A DNA stretch of 64,000 nt from Aradus depressus (Eukaryota > Arthropoda > Insecta > Hemiptera > Aradidae), in assembly GCA_963662175.1 (NCBI GenBank), contig OY759225.1:17409601-17473600 (forward strand), written 5' to 3'. Position numbers and translations under genes: made by a program. Below the pieces are notes generated by a model. It made no database searches. It worked only from the letters and a program-made list of their open reading frames with translations, and was not told the DNA's origin. Shown piece after piece: positions 35,690 to 46,515 of this stretch (its first letter is position 1; every line of letters starts with the position of its first letter).

Positions 35690-36046
35690 TTCTTGTAGGG
35701 ACATCTTTATGAGAGCGGCAGCTGAGCAATATATCAAAAAAGAGAAAAATATGTTAGACTAGAAATTTTTATCAAATGTTTTGTCGTAAAAATAAAAAGC
35801 TACGAGTCTATTTTATAGAGGAATAAATAAATTCAAATATTTTAAATTCCCTGCTCAAGCAGTCTATAAATTCCTTACAATAAATTTAAAAAATAGGTCT
35901 TTGAGTTGAGCAACACGGATCCTTCTTTAGATCAGTAAATTTCGTCTTAAATGATACTAAGATATTCATATGAGATAGTAAGATGTTGTGGGACGAGATT
36001 TCTAATAGAAATAAAAGACGTTGTCTTCCCACTGTTTTATTTTATA

Positions 36047-36086
36047 CCAGAACCGGTTTTCAACGCAACAGCGTCATCATCAGTGG
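36047..36086 (-). ncRNA. Hammerhead-like motif, family B, copy 1
   Basis: Minus strand: CUGAUGA, U, GACGC-UGUU-GCGUU, GAAA, ACCGGU, U-C. One stem II pair is G-U rather than G-C. Confidence 0.45.
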
Positions 36087-36138
36087 TTCATCCCACACAC
36101 ACAGCACAGCGGTTGGAAGATAACTGGCCAGGGATGAA

Positions 36139-36179
36139 CCACTGATGATGACGCTGTTGCGTCGAAAACCGGTTCTGGT
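36139..36179 (+). ncRNA. Hammerhead-like motif, family B, copy 2, intact
   Basis: Plus strand: CUGAUGA, U, GACGC-UGUU-GCGUC, GAAA, palindromic ACCGGU, U-C. All core positions are kept. Confidence 0.5.
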
Positions 36180-36548
36180 ATAAAATAAAACAGTGGGAAG
36201 ACAACGTCTTTTATTTCTATTATACTAAGATATCGTCACAGACTTTCTTATTTGTGATAATAATATTATACACTACAGTGAGTAATTCTTTATTTACTAT
36301 TTTCCAATTGTACACACTTAGTGAAACACCCAGAACAAAAAAAAAAAACTTCACAAATTCATAATTTTGAGGAAAAAGCAACTATCTTTATATAACTAAT
36401 TAAAACATTATTGGTGAATAACGGGCAAAGTACTTCCCCAGAACGAATAAATCATCGAACCAATCGACCTTCGGAGCTAAAAATGAGTAGTTGAGTTAGA
36501 TAGTTCTGAATCCTAAAGCTAAATGTTGTTTGGGTACGTTCATTATTT

Positions 36549-36605
36549 GAGGGCGCCGGTGGACGAGAGATAGCGTGCTTGCTTACTGAGCTCAAGATCG
36601 CCAGT
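36549..36605 (+). repeat. SINE-A head fragment
   Basis: gagggcgccggtggacgag ... tgagctcaagatcgcc only. Confidence 0.65.
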
Positions 36606-36797
36606 TATTATAGTTTTTGCGTTAAATACCCATTCCCATCGATGGATTTGTTTGAAAATTAATAAATGTATACCTTATGGGGTTCGGGATACACATAATA
36701 TGGGTAGTTTAAATTTTTGTAATAAATGGGTTGGCAAACATAAAATTTCAATTAAAAACAGTTTTTTAAAAAATATTTACTATTTCACAAATTATAT

Positions 36798-36896
36798 GGG
36801 AGTACTTTCGGTATTACTACCATCTTCAGCCACGACAACAAATACGATATTTGTTAATTCGTGGCTGAAGATGGTAGCAAAAGCGAAGGTACACTC
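36798..36896. ncRNA. Inverted pair of hammerhead-like motifs, family D
   Basis: The minus copy (36798-36835) has CUGAAGA, U, GGUA-GUAA-UACC, GAAA, palindromic GUAC, U-C: intact. The plus copy (36859-36896) keeps CUGAAGA but has GAAG in place of GAAA. The arms are separated by about 23 bp. Confidence 0.45.
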
Positions 36897-37384
36897 ATAT
36901 TATATATATTTTGTGCAATAGACAACATTTTTTTTTTTAAACATACTTTTTTCTTCATTTTTTTTAAGGGTTTCACAATATCTTCGCAAAAATGTTAAGT
37001 ATCATTAAAATTTCACTGAAAACTAAACATTAAATTTTTAAAAAATTACAGAACTTCCCCTATACCTCGCATAGTTAGGAATGTCTTTGTGAGAATCGAA
37101 CTGGGAACCCTCTTTAATGTCTACTGATGATGCTAATGAATGGATGCAACCCCTTTTCTGGAGGTCCCGAGGCCTGCTCCTTCTCACACGCTCTCCCGTC
37201 AACCATTTTGACATGAACTCATTTTTTTTTTTTTTTTTGTTACTATGTCTTATAATGATGCCTATTCATATCCGATGAAGGGGTGCAACAAAACATTACT
37301 CTAATATAGCAAGTAACGTCATAAAGTAAAACTAATAGCCCTTGCAACGTCATCATCATTTTGCAACCCTCAAGTTGAGAAGAA

Positions 37385-37550
37385 GAGTTCGCGACGTGCA
37401 ACCATATATTGACCGACGTTTTAAAGATATAATTAAAGAACTTTGAATTAAAGACAGAAATAATAAACAGAGGAAATTTTAAGAAAATAATCATATATTT
37501 TAGAAGCGGTTGACATTTGGTACTTTTAGAAAGACAATTTCAAATATTCG
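37385..37550 (+). pseudogene. PLE GIY-YIG endonuclease relic (1)
   Basis: gcgacgtgcaaccatatatt ... cgacgttttaaagatataat aligns with the better preserved copies at 38960 and 39880, but lacks the core GQT codons. A decayed fragment. Confidence 0.45.
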
Positions 37551-38959
37551 TTCAGGGGAAGTACAATGACCTGTGATGTTTAAAAAATACACACATTTAA
37601 ATTATTAATATAAAAAAATTAATTATATTTAATTTTCTATAAAGTGCAAGAAGCAACTGAATTAGTAAATAAATAATATGAATGCATTTTCTTTTAAAAC
37701 AAATGAGTAGAAATCAAAACACGGCCATCAGCTGTTTTAGAATTAGTGTAGAGGAGTCAATGGTGTGAGGTCTGGGTTGAGATGTGAAGGTGGACAGAGA
37801 GTTGTTGTTTAGGCTTAAGATGTGATGAACTAAGTAGGTGAAGTAACAATAAAATTGATGCACAAAGAAGGTACTGTTTTTTATTCATATGTACAAAATA
37901 AATATGCCCAAAAATATATAACTTTGATTTGAAGAATGGCAAAAAAAAAAAAAAGGATTGAAATAATTTTAAGAATTTAGTTTTTACGATTTTTCTTTTG
38001 ATTTTTGTTTCAATGTTTAGTTTTTAATTTTATAATGTAGATGTAAGAAAATAAACCCAATTATTTGTTCTCGTAAATTCTATTCTATTCATTTTCCCTG
38101 TTGGCTCAGTAAGATCATTTGAAAACCTTTGGATTAGATTTAATATAATTGAAAAAAAAATAAAAAACATATGGCATCTCTTTAGAAATCTAGATGAAAA
38201 GTTTGTTAATTGAAATTTTTTAAAATTACGTGCACTTTCTTCAAAATTGCAAGTCATGACTTTTGTTATTTTTTTAGGGCCCTTTTCGAAAACTACTGTA
38301 GAAATCAAAATTTAGTAAAAGACCAGAGATAAAATTTCTACAGGAAATGTGATAATATTGTTTATATTATTATTATTAATTTAAAAATTATTATTTATAT
38401 TTATAATTTGTTTTATTTATTTAACAATTATTTCTTTTATCACAGCCCGTTATTCACCAACAACGTTTTCATTAGTTATATAAAGATAGTTGTGTGTTTT
38501 TTCCTCAAAATTATGAATTTGTTAAGTTTTCTTTTGAACTGAGCGCGTCACTAAGTGTGTACAATTGGAAAATAGTGAATAAAAAATTACTTATTGTAGT
38601 CTGAATTATTAATATCACAAGTAAGGAAGACTGTGACAATATCTTATTATCATTTAAGACGAAATTTACTGATCTTAAGAAGGAACTGTGTTGCACAACT
38701 CAAAGAGATATCTCTTAAATTTATTGTAAGAAATTTATAGACTGCTTGAAGCAGGGAATTTAAAATATTTTAATTTATTTGTTCTTTTGTAAAATAGACT
38801 CGTAGCTTTATATTTTTACGACAAAACACTTGTTATTTTATTTTCTCTTTGATATATTTCTCAGCTGTCATAAGGACATAAAGATGTCCCTACAAGAAAA
38901 AATACGTTTATTTTTTTTTTTTTTTTGAGTTAGAAGTATTCTTTTTATTGGGATTACCT

Positions 38960-39262
38960 ACAGATCGCGACGTGACAGCATATATTGGATATACTGGCCT
39001 ACGTTTTAAAGACATACATTAAAAAACTTAAAATTAAAGACAGAAATAATAAATGGAGGACATTTTAGAAAAATGTATTTATTAATATTATAGAAGTCGT
39101 TGGCAACATTTATGTACATTATAGCCGGACAGAAAGACATTTTCTCTATTTAACATAGTTGTTGCGTTGAAAACTGGTTCTAGACGGAAATAAAATAGTG
39201 TGAAGACATCTTTCATTTCTGTGAGAAATCTTGTCCCAGTGCATCTTACTATAATCTATGAA
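38960..39262 (+). pseudogene. PLE 3' region: GIY-YIG relic followed by family B end
   Basis: 38970-39020 reads AYIGYTGLRFKDIH, matching the YIGQTGR-RFK core of the Penelope GIY-YIG endonuclease. About 130 bp downstream, 39157-39262 matches the family B terminal repeat (gcgttgaaaactggttctag ... cttgtcccagtgcatcttac). The order links the hammerhead-like repeats to a PLE. Confidence 0.65.
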
Positions 39263-39272
39263 ATGCAACAGA

Positions 39273-39656
39273 CTATTTGAGGAGTTTGGAGCCAGAGCGG
39301 ACCAACTGGTTGAAAATGAACAGGTAGAAAATGGCAATTGAAAATTGAGTACATTTTGTTTATCTCCATAAATGGGCCCCAAATATTTATTTATATTTGA
39401 AATTTTAGAATAGTATTGGATGAGTGATCCCTTTTTGTGTTCTATAAAATTTTTGAAGGCCGTATGATCCATTGTGACTTTGAAAATATATGCACAAAAT
39501 ATTTGTGGACTAAAAGTGCTGCTATCTATCACTGAAGTGAAGAAACTAAGTGATCCACACTGGTTGTGAAAAAGGGAACCTATGCCAACATCAGGATGGT
39601 AATAACTCATTTTCCGAAAAATTTTGGGTTGGTCCGCTCTGGCTCCAAACTCCTCA
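39273..39656. mobile_element. MITE with TIR gaggagtttggagccagagc
   Basis: Inverted ends gaggagtttggagccagagc and gctctggctccaaactcctc, bordered by TA-like sequence. A 154-codon minus-strand frame runs across it but shows no domain and is probably fortuitous. It is inserted next to PLE sequence. Confidence 0.7.
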
Positions 39657-39794
39657 TATAATGTATATTAACTAAATAAAATAAATAATATATTCATTTT
39701 GATGTTTCAACACAAAGCTAAAAGTGAAAATAAAATCTAAAATAAAAAATTAAATTAATGTGAAATTAAATAAGGAAATTGAAAATATACAATT

Positions 39795-39935
39795 TTTCTA
39801 AAATTTCCTCCGTTTTTTGATTTCTGTTCTTTGTTCTTTAATTCTGTTTTTAAAAATCGGTCAGTCTGTCCAATATACATTATGTTTGCACGTCGCACAC
39901 TGTACACTAGTTACTCCACTTTTGTTCTCAAAATG
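39795..39935 (-). pseudogene. PLE GIY-YIG endonuclease relic (2)
   Basis: The minus strand reads IMYIGQTDRFLKTELKNKEQ. YIGQT-R-F is the signature core of the Penelope-type GIY-YIG domain. It is opposite in orientation to the 38960 copy. Confidence 0.65.
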
Positions 39936-40691
39936 ATTATATTGTTTATTTTATTCAGTTAATCTCTTGTGATAATTAAAAATATTGTTAATATACATAA
40001 AATAAAAATAATACATATTATTAAACAAATAAACAATTAAATAAAATTATCACATTTCCTGTAGAAATTGTTTGCTAGTCTTCTACTGAATTTTGGTTTC
40101 TACAGTAGTTTCCGAAAAGGGCCCTAAAAAATATCGAAAGCTCAAGACGTGCAATTTTGAAGAAAGTGCATATATTTTTAAAAAATTTCAATTAATAATT
40201 ATTTCATTTGGATTTCTAAATATATATATATATATATATATAATCTGAGATGCCATCAAATTTTTCTAAATTTGCAAAAAAATTTGATCTAATTCAAAGG
40301 TATTTTCTTATTTGGTTCACAGGGAAAATGAATAGCATAGAATCAAGAAGAAAACATTGGGTTTATTTATACTTAACCAACATTATAAAAAAATAATAAC
40401 CTTGGGAAAAAAAAAAAATTAAATTATTAACAAAAAATCTTACGAACTAATTTCTAAAACTACTTTAGTCTCTTTTCGGTGACCATTCTTTAATTTTTTT
40501 TATATTGGGCATATGATATATATGTCAATAAATAAAAAGTACCTTGTTGCATCTACGTACTTGCACTGTGTTCACACTAACCACTCTCCTTAGACTGTGA
40601 CTGACTATTCAAACAGCTGATCGTCTGCATTTGTTCTCCATTCGTGGTTGTTTGTTAGTTTTTAAACAAAAGCGAATGGTCCAGCCTTTAT

Positions 40692-41038
40692 AGGTTAGGT
40701 TAGGTTTTGTGACTCATGCCCGGGCTTTAACAACGAGGTCATATCGCCTACTACGAGAGCGCTCTTTCGTCACTCTGGTGGACATGAGCCCGACTCTATT
40801 GTGGAAGTCCTAAATTTTGCCTACCCTAAATTTTTATTCATCTAGGGTAGGGATCTTTAACGAGTATCTGACATCGTACAGGCTCGGGACCATCGCTTAA
40901 CGTCCCATCCGAAGGACGGCGTGCTTAAGTTTATCTTACCTCCCAGATAAAATAAACTAAGGGCCTCGGTCGGGTTACGAACCCACGTTCTTGAGCTCAG
41001 AAGTCAAGCACGCATACCACTGAGCTACCGGCGCCCTC
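40692..41038 (-). mobile_element. SINE-A, full length, minus strand, with target duplication
   Basis: Flanked by tccagccttt at 40680-40689 and 41039-41048, extending imperfectly to about 13 bp. It has a ggttaggttaggttttgtga tail side and ctaccggcgccctc head. Confidence 0.94.
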
Positions 41039-41112
41039 TCCAGCCTTTGTATATTTATTCACTAATTAATTTATTACTTAACTCCTAACAGCTGTTTTTA
41101 TACAAAATTCAA

Positions 41113-41266
41113 CATTTTTTTTTTTTTTTTTTTGTCCTAATGTTTGATGCATATTAGCTATGTCACACTGTGTTATTATTATTTACGACATCCATGGCCT
41201 CAGGAGGGAGTTTTATCTTCGAAATAAAACTCACTCCCGGATGGGATTCGAACCCGCAAACCATTA
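41113..41266 (-). mobile_element. SINE-B, minus strand, 5' truncated
   Basis: A long poly-T start (the A tail inverted), then atgcatattagctatgtcac and the B box gggattcgaacccgc. It lacks the A-box half. Confidence 0.75.
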
Positions 41267-41326
41267 ATTTAGTAGTTAAAAACGATCTTCTTTATTAAAA
41301 TTATAAAAATTGATTTTATAATACAC

Positions 41327-42008
41327 TAACATTAATACCCGGCGTTGCCCGGGGAACTTTGACTTTTCTCCTAATATCTCTCGTTCGAATCCATTTCAAT
41401 TCTTCAATAGTACATTCATGATGTTATAATTTTCAATTATTCATACGGAATAACACGTATAGTCCTTGAACGGCAGACATCCCAGCTAGTAAGTTTTTAG
41501 GACATCTGGGCACCATGGCTAGTACGCGTCATTCAACGGCGGAAACCACAGCTAGTGAATACTTAGCATCAGTGGACGTCCTAGCCAGTGCTTACTTGAG
41601 AACGCTTGTGACCACCAGGTTAAAACATAGACTTCAACCATCCTGGAGCTAAAACTAATTTATTCAAAAAGATTTTTCATTAATCGTTGCAATGGTTTTC
41701 GAGTTACAAAGATTGCGTGAGTGGATGCTGGGATGGACCAGGGGTTGATTAAAAAATAGACCTTAACCTTCCGGTAGATAAAACTTATCTATTCAAAAAG
41801 ATTCCTCATTAATCATTGCAGTGGTTTTTGAGTTACAAAGATTGCGTGGGTGGATGCTGGGATGAACCAGATATTAAGGTACTAATACGCCTATAACCTT
41901 CCACAGACGATGACGAACAATTTAAAAAAAAAATTAATCAAATGCATGAAGCCGTTCGTGAGTTATAGCGGTACAACGCACAGACACTTTCAGCTTTATA
42001 TATATGAT
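41327..42008 (+). repeat. Dispersed repeat, second copy of the 26.4-kb family
   Basis: The same start (acccggcgttgcccggggaa) and end (gttatagcggtacaacgcac). About 150 bp of extra, roughly 40-bp tandem sequence (agctagta, ggctagta, agctagtg, agccagtg) lies at 41480-41630. Confidence 0.8.
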
Positions 42009-42147
42009 TAATACTAATAATGTGTGTATTGTTTACATCACAATATATTATATAGTCTGATGAATTTCATAGATTATAGTAAGATGTACTAGGAATATAT
42101 TTTTAACTGAAATGAAATATTCTTGCTTCCCATTATTTTATTTCCAA

Positions 42148-42187
42148 CCAGAACCGGTTTTCATCGAAACAGCCTCATCAACAGTGG
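42148..42187 (-). ncRNA. Hammerhead-like motif, family B, broken core
   Basis: The core reads CUGUUGA instead of CUGAUGA and stem II is damaged; ACCGGU and U-C are kept. Probably inactive. Confidence 0.3.
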
Positions 42188-42379
42188 CACCTCTATGAAT
42201 ACATATGAAATATAAATATGGAAAAGTAAATTGCAAAAACCTTAAAGCACAGTAGACAGTAACATAATAAAATATATTTTCCTTACTCCACCCGTATAGT
42301 GTGGTGTCTAATGACACACTGGCTAATACCTGAAAGGGGAGGGGATACGATATTTATTCACTCACTCCATTCAAAAAGT

Positions 42380-42940
42380 AAGTGATATTCCATCTTGTGC
42401 ATTTAGTTAATTTATATAGTCATCTCTATTGTTTTAATATATATTATTATTATTATAAATTAATATATTTTTGCTTGGTCCATTGCGCTTCCCTCCCCCT
42501 TGATCCGAGGTTCTGCTTGATCATAAGATCGCTGCAATATGCACTTGTCCACTACCAAATCTATGGTGAACATCATACAATAATGATAATTAAAAATCTT
42601 TTTTGGATTTGGGTTGTTTTTGGGGTAGGTGGGTAGAAACAAGGGCGGTGATTTACCAAAAACTTTTTTTTTGTAACAAGACAAAAAAAACCATAACAAA
42701 AAATAAAACAGATTTGGTCGGTGAGTGGTGCTCACACAGAGATAGAGAATCTGACAGTGGTTGTATTTGTGTTGGTTGTTTCCCGCCCCAGTCAACTCCC
42801 GCCAAAATAACAGATATCCCGCCCTCTCTTTCATCAATTAACCTCCCTGGACAAAGCCTCCCTACAGAGGGGTGGATTAGTTCAGGTGTCAAAATTTTTC
42901 TCTTTGATAAATATAAATATATATACCTATATATATATAT
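42380..42940. other. Unassigned stretch
   Basis: Overlapping ORFs of up to 125 codons occur on both strands. They are rich in low-complexity sequence and match nothing I know. Confidence 0.35.
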
Positions 42941-42946
42941 TTTACA

Positions 42947-43613
42947 CAAATACTCAGAGGTACTATGGGAACACAAGTGAAATATCTCCTAAACGGTTAG
43001 AGATATCAAAATTGTGCATAGGACTAAAGTTGTAGCACTCGCCGAGAGCTATAGTATGGCGTCCTCGAAAAGACAAAAATGACCCTTTTAATGGGTCGAA
43101 CAGCCCTTCGAAGGGCGGGGTTACCTTTTGACCCTTAAGTTTCATTACATTTTATTAAAGTACTAAAGAAGCAAGGAAGAACTGTGCAAACAGATTTTTC
43201 ATACGTCAAGTAGTTCTCGGAAAAAAAAAAACGTTTAAAGTTGCACGTTTTTCTTATTCTGAAGTTAGTTGGAATTTAATAACTTCAGAATAAGAAAACG
43301 TGCAACTTTAAACGTTTTTGTTCCAAGAACTACTTGACGTATCAAAAATCTGTTTGCACAGTTCTTCCTTGTTTCTTTAGTACTTTAATAAAATGTAATG
43401 AAACTTAAAGGTCAAAAGGGAACCCCGCCCTTCGAAGGGCTGTTTGAGCCATTAAAAGGGTTATTTTTGTCTTTTCGAGGACGCCATACAACATCTCTCG
43501 GCGAGTGCTACAACTTTAGTCCTATGCACAATTTTGATATATCTAACCGTTTAGAAGTTATTTCATTTGTGGCCCGCTTATCTGGACCACCCTGTACCTC
43601 TGAGTATTTGTTG
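42947..43613. mobile_element. Foldback element of about 0.67 kb
   Basis: Arms run from acaaatactcagaggtac to gtacctctgagtatttgt and match for most of their length (for example aaacgtttaaagttgcacg in the left arm and its inverse in the right). Small indels distinguish the arms. A 60-94 codon frame recurs in both arms (KLKGQK-TPPFEGLF), which follows from the palindrome. Confidence 0.8.
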
Positions 43614-43859
43614 ATTTTTTTTTTAGAATATTTCCCAAACTTTTTCAAAAAAATTATCATTTTGACCTTTTATGACCTTTGAGATAGGTACCTTTACAAC
43701 CATTTTAAGTGCCAAAATTGAGTGCCGCCATTTTTTTTTTTTAACTACGAAAAATGGATTGCTCGGTCAAAAATCTATAGGATCCTACATTTTTAGAGTG
43801 GGAGTATAAAAATTTTATTTTCTAGCTATTTTACTAAAAAATCTCATTATTGTTGTTTG

Positions 43860-44130
43860 ATTTAAAATGCTATTGGTAATGAATGCACTGACACAAAATT
43901 TGATAAGTATATTCTAAGCCTTATAAGGCATCATCTATTAATTTTCAGCGGAATCAACCAAAGGGGAGGGAAAATTAGAGGGTTGTACTTTCGATGTAAT
44001 AGCCGTTGTTTTATGGACAACTTTTTTTTATTTTTGGTATCAGAAGGTCGGAAAACGTGAAATTCCGTTGAAAACTTAGCATCGAATTTTTGACCGATTA
44101 CATAACTTCCCCTATACTAAACTATGAAAG
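43860..44130. repeat. ACTTCCCC-family repeat
   Basis: It contains attttcagcggaatcaacca, aattccgttgaaaac and cgattacataacttccccta. Confidence 0.65.
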
Positions 44131-44347
44131 TAAAAACACTTGAATGAGGTCTGTTTCATATTAGGTGTTAGAGGAAGTTCTTTTTCGGCTCAGATTTCAT
44201 CTTGTACCGATTCTACAAGATAGAATTGTACAAAAAATCAAATGGGGTGTATAGTCAACAACTGGCCGATCCTGAGAGTTGTTGACCGGAAGGGGAGTGT
44301 CTTGGACGGGGTTCTTCAGACACTTGTTGCACCTACTAAACTCTCAG

Positions 44348-44840
44348 CAGGGGCGTAGCTAGGGGGCGCGTTATTTCCCGGGGCGCGAAATTTCCCGTGC
44401 GTCTGATTCCTAAATTAGCAATAAGCTGTTACATAAATGTACATGTACAAAACAAGTCATATTACATTTATTTAAATATATATGAATTCGATCATTTCAT
44501 TTCCTCGCTCAAAATCGTCATTTATGTTATATTTTTATACTCTTAAGCTGATTTTACATGCGCAGTAAAAATGCAAAGCGCAGCAGCAGCAAATGCACGC
44601 TATTGGCTATGAGTCATTTAATTCTAAAAGCACATTTTTGCTGCTCATGTAAAGTCAACTTAAGTATTACAGTCAGTGGTTACCTCAGGGGGAGCTTCTA
44701 GGGGTCCGAGTCTCCCAAATTAATAACATAAAGTCTGCAACGCTAACCACGGAAACTGTGGGCTGTGCCCCCCTGAGTCTATACCCGCCATCGTTGCCTA
44801 ACTTTGCCCTCCCCTGCTCAAAATCCTGGCTACGCCCCTG
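44348..44840. mobile_element. hAT MITE, copy 2
   Basis: The ends caggggcgtagctaggg and cctggctacgcccctg are flanked by actctcag and tctctcag (8 bp, one mismatch). Interior shared with copies 1 and 3 (aattaataac-aaa-gcctgcaac). Confidence 0.88.
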
Positions 44841-44945
44841 TCTCTCAGTACTAAAGAAAGAGGTAGTAAATATGATTGATGTGAGAAGTGATTATTTCAC
44901 AGGTTGCAAAATAAAAATATTGTCTGACCTCTCACATGTTTTCAT

Positions 44946-45207
44946 ATGTGATAGTAAGATGTTGTGGGACGAGATTTCTCATAGAAATAAAAGAGGTTGT
45001 CTTCCCACTATTTCATTTTAGACCAGAACCGGTTTTCAACGCAACAGTATCATCAGTGGCTCATCCCACCCACATTGCACACAGTGCTCCATCATCACGC
45101 GGTTGTCCTTTAACCTCTGTGCTATGTGGGTGGGATGAAACACTGATGATGACGCTGTTGCATTGAAAAAATAAAACACTGGGGAGACAACGTCTTTTAT
45201 TTCTATG
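44946..45207. mobile_element. Foldback Penelope-like element (family B), second copy
   Basis: Inverted arms with agatgttgtgggacgagatt and agaaccggttttcaacgc, and the inverse at 45136-45207. Both hammerhead-like cores are damaged. It is inserted in a family A end. Confidence 0.65.
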
Positions 45208-45237
45208 ATCTATCTCACAGATTTTATTAAATTTTTT

Positions 45238-45278
45238 GCTAGCCGTCTTTCGAGGTTGCCCTCAACATCAGGCAGTCT
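45238..45278 (-). ncRNA. Hammerhead-like motif, family A, broken core
   Basis: The core reads CUGAUGU (A9 changed); GAGG-GCAA-CCUC and GAAA are kept. Confidence 0.3.
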
Positions 45279-45352
45279 GGTAGAATAAAAAACAAAGTAA
45301 TTTAAAATGTTTTAATTAATATCACATATTTACAACGACATAAAATTTTTCA

Positions 45353-45640
45353 TTAGTCATTGTGATGTTGAGCAGCGGCAAGTGTGAGGTTGTACTGCTG
45401 AGGGAGCAGGTCCCTCTGCCATGCCCACTTAAGGCGTCGGGGTGGATTTGTGGGGAGAGTGTTTGTGGATAATTGTATTGGCGTGATGATGGAGTTTATC
45501 ATGAAAATTTTGATATCGTGTCCTGACAACAGTGGGTACAAATGGGATGTTGAGGTCATTATGCAATGTGAGGTTGGAAACGTAAAATGGCGCATCGGCT
45601 AAGTGGCATAGTATAATGCATTGTATTGACTGTTTCATTT
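45353..45640 (-). pseudogene. Jockey-clade LINE 3' fragment, minus strand
   Basis: The minus strand reads DAPFYVSNLTLHNDLNIPF then TRYQNFHDKLHHHAN, ending in LKWAWQRDLLPQQYNL. It matches the plus-strand copies at 51.4 and 52.4 kb. Confidence 0.85.
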
Positions 45641-45826
45641 TTTAGCTTATCCCTTTATCTCGATACCATAAGTCTTAAATAAGATTCAAAAATTAAAATA
45701 AACGTATATAAAACTATATTTTTTTGAAAATTTTATGGATGGGGACAGATATGTTATTCCCATTATTTTTAAATCATATTTATTAAAACATTTTAAATTA
45801 TGTTGATTTTTCGAAATTATTTTACA

Positions 45827-45864
45827 GACTGCCTGATGATGAGGGCAACCTCGAAAGCCGGCTA
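45827..45864 (+). ncRNA. Hammerhead-like motif, family A, intact core
   Basis: Plus strand: CUGAUGA, U, GAGG-GCAA-CCUC, GAAA, GCCGGC, U-A. The nucleotides before CUGAUGA (ACUGC) could pair only weakly with the 3' side in this copy. Confidence 0.45.
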
Positions 45865-46072
45865 ACAACAATTAATAAAATCTGTGAGAGGTCAGACTAT
45901 ACTTTATTTTGCAACCTGTGAGATAGTAACATACAACATTGTACAAGACACAGAAAAAAAGCTGGTATATTTGGAGACTACCGCATTACTTAAACCGTCT
46001 TCAAATTATTCTCTCAAAAGACAATAATGTAAATAGTAAATAATTAATAAAATTAGTTATAAGAATAGTTGT

Positions 46073-46200
46073 GTGACTCATGTCCGGGCTTTAACTTAAC
46101 GTCTACTACCGGAGCCTGTACGATGTCATGAAATCGTTACAGACACCACCCTAGGTGAATAAATCTGGCTAGGCAACATTTAGGACTCCTATATACTCGT
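46073..46200. repeat. Scrambled SINE-A pieces
   Basis: A minus-strand 3' piece (tgactcatgtccgggcttta) is followed by a plus-strand body piece (gagcctgtacgatgtcatg). Confidence 0.6.
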
Positions 46201-46439
46201 AGTAGAGGATCACCGTACCCTCCATTCTGGCTTCCTTCCCCAACGACGGCTTAAGCGTCAATGGCCTAGAGACCTCCTTAGTAGCAGCAGTGACAGTGAT
46301 TAGTTACAAATGAGAGACAAGGAGTGTCACCACTGGGTGATTTCTCCCCTCTTGACATTTTGACATTGCCATTATCTCTCTTTTAGCACATTTGCTTGTT
46401 GTATTTATTTTTTATAGAGACGTAAATATCTATTTGTAA

Positions 46440-46505
<66 letters not shown>
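46440..46505. repeat. (TA)n microsatellite
   Basis: About 30 TA units directly before a SINE-A head. Confidence 0.95.
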
Positions 46506-46508
<3 letters not shown>

Positions 46509-46515
46509 AACATAA

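Larger units (their letters stand above)
35966..36231. mobile_element. 266-bp foldback Penelope-like element (family B)
   Basis: Flanked by the 12-bp direct repeat atactaagatat (35954-35965 and 36232-36243). It consists of two inverted copies of a terminal repeat, each with a hammerhead-like core, around a spacer of about 25-30 bp. It contains no ORF. Similar foldbacks lie at 44946-45207 (same family) and 2882-3204 (family C). Confidence 0.75.
35638..38943. repeat. Large inverted repeat, arms about 0.5-0.75 kb
   Basis: The left arm (35638-36440) and right arm (38446-38943) match in inverse orientation, including ttcttgtagggacatcttta against taaagatgtccctacaagaa and ttgtacacacttagtgaa against its inverse. 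The left arm is longer because a 266-bp foldback element inserted into it. The interior holds PLE GIY-YIG traces. Confidence 0.75.
38030..40390. repeat. Second inverted repeat overlapping the PLE region
   Basis: 38030-38410 and 39990-40385 match inversely (gggcccttttcgaaaactac against gtagtttccgaaaagggccc; cattttccctgt against acagggaaaatg). The spacer contains PLE GIY-YIG fragments and a TIR element. Confidence 0.75.
45230..45930. repeat. PLE family A ends in inverted arrangement
   Basis: A minus-strand family A end (45230-45280) and a plus-strand one (45825-45930) face each other around a Jockey-like fragment. The ends share cagactgcctgatg and tctcacag motifs. Confidence 0.6.

Noticed and set aside
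39146..39610. 154-codon minus-strand ORF as a gene
   Set aside because: It overlaps a TIR element and a PLE end, has no domain, no exon signals and ordinary AT-rich composition.
42460..42980. Two 125-codon ORFs on opposite strands
   Set aside because: Low-complexity composition, no domain and mutual overlap; neither has splice or start support.
43398..43682. 94-codon ORF (KLKGQKGTPPFEGLF)
   Set aside because: The same frame appears inverted at 42963-43145 because the region is a foldback; it is not evidence for a gene.
46440..46505. TA-rich tract as a replication origin or promoter
   Set aside because: It is a plain (TA)n microsatellite with nothing else nearby to support a regulatory role.
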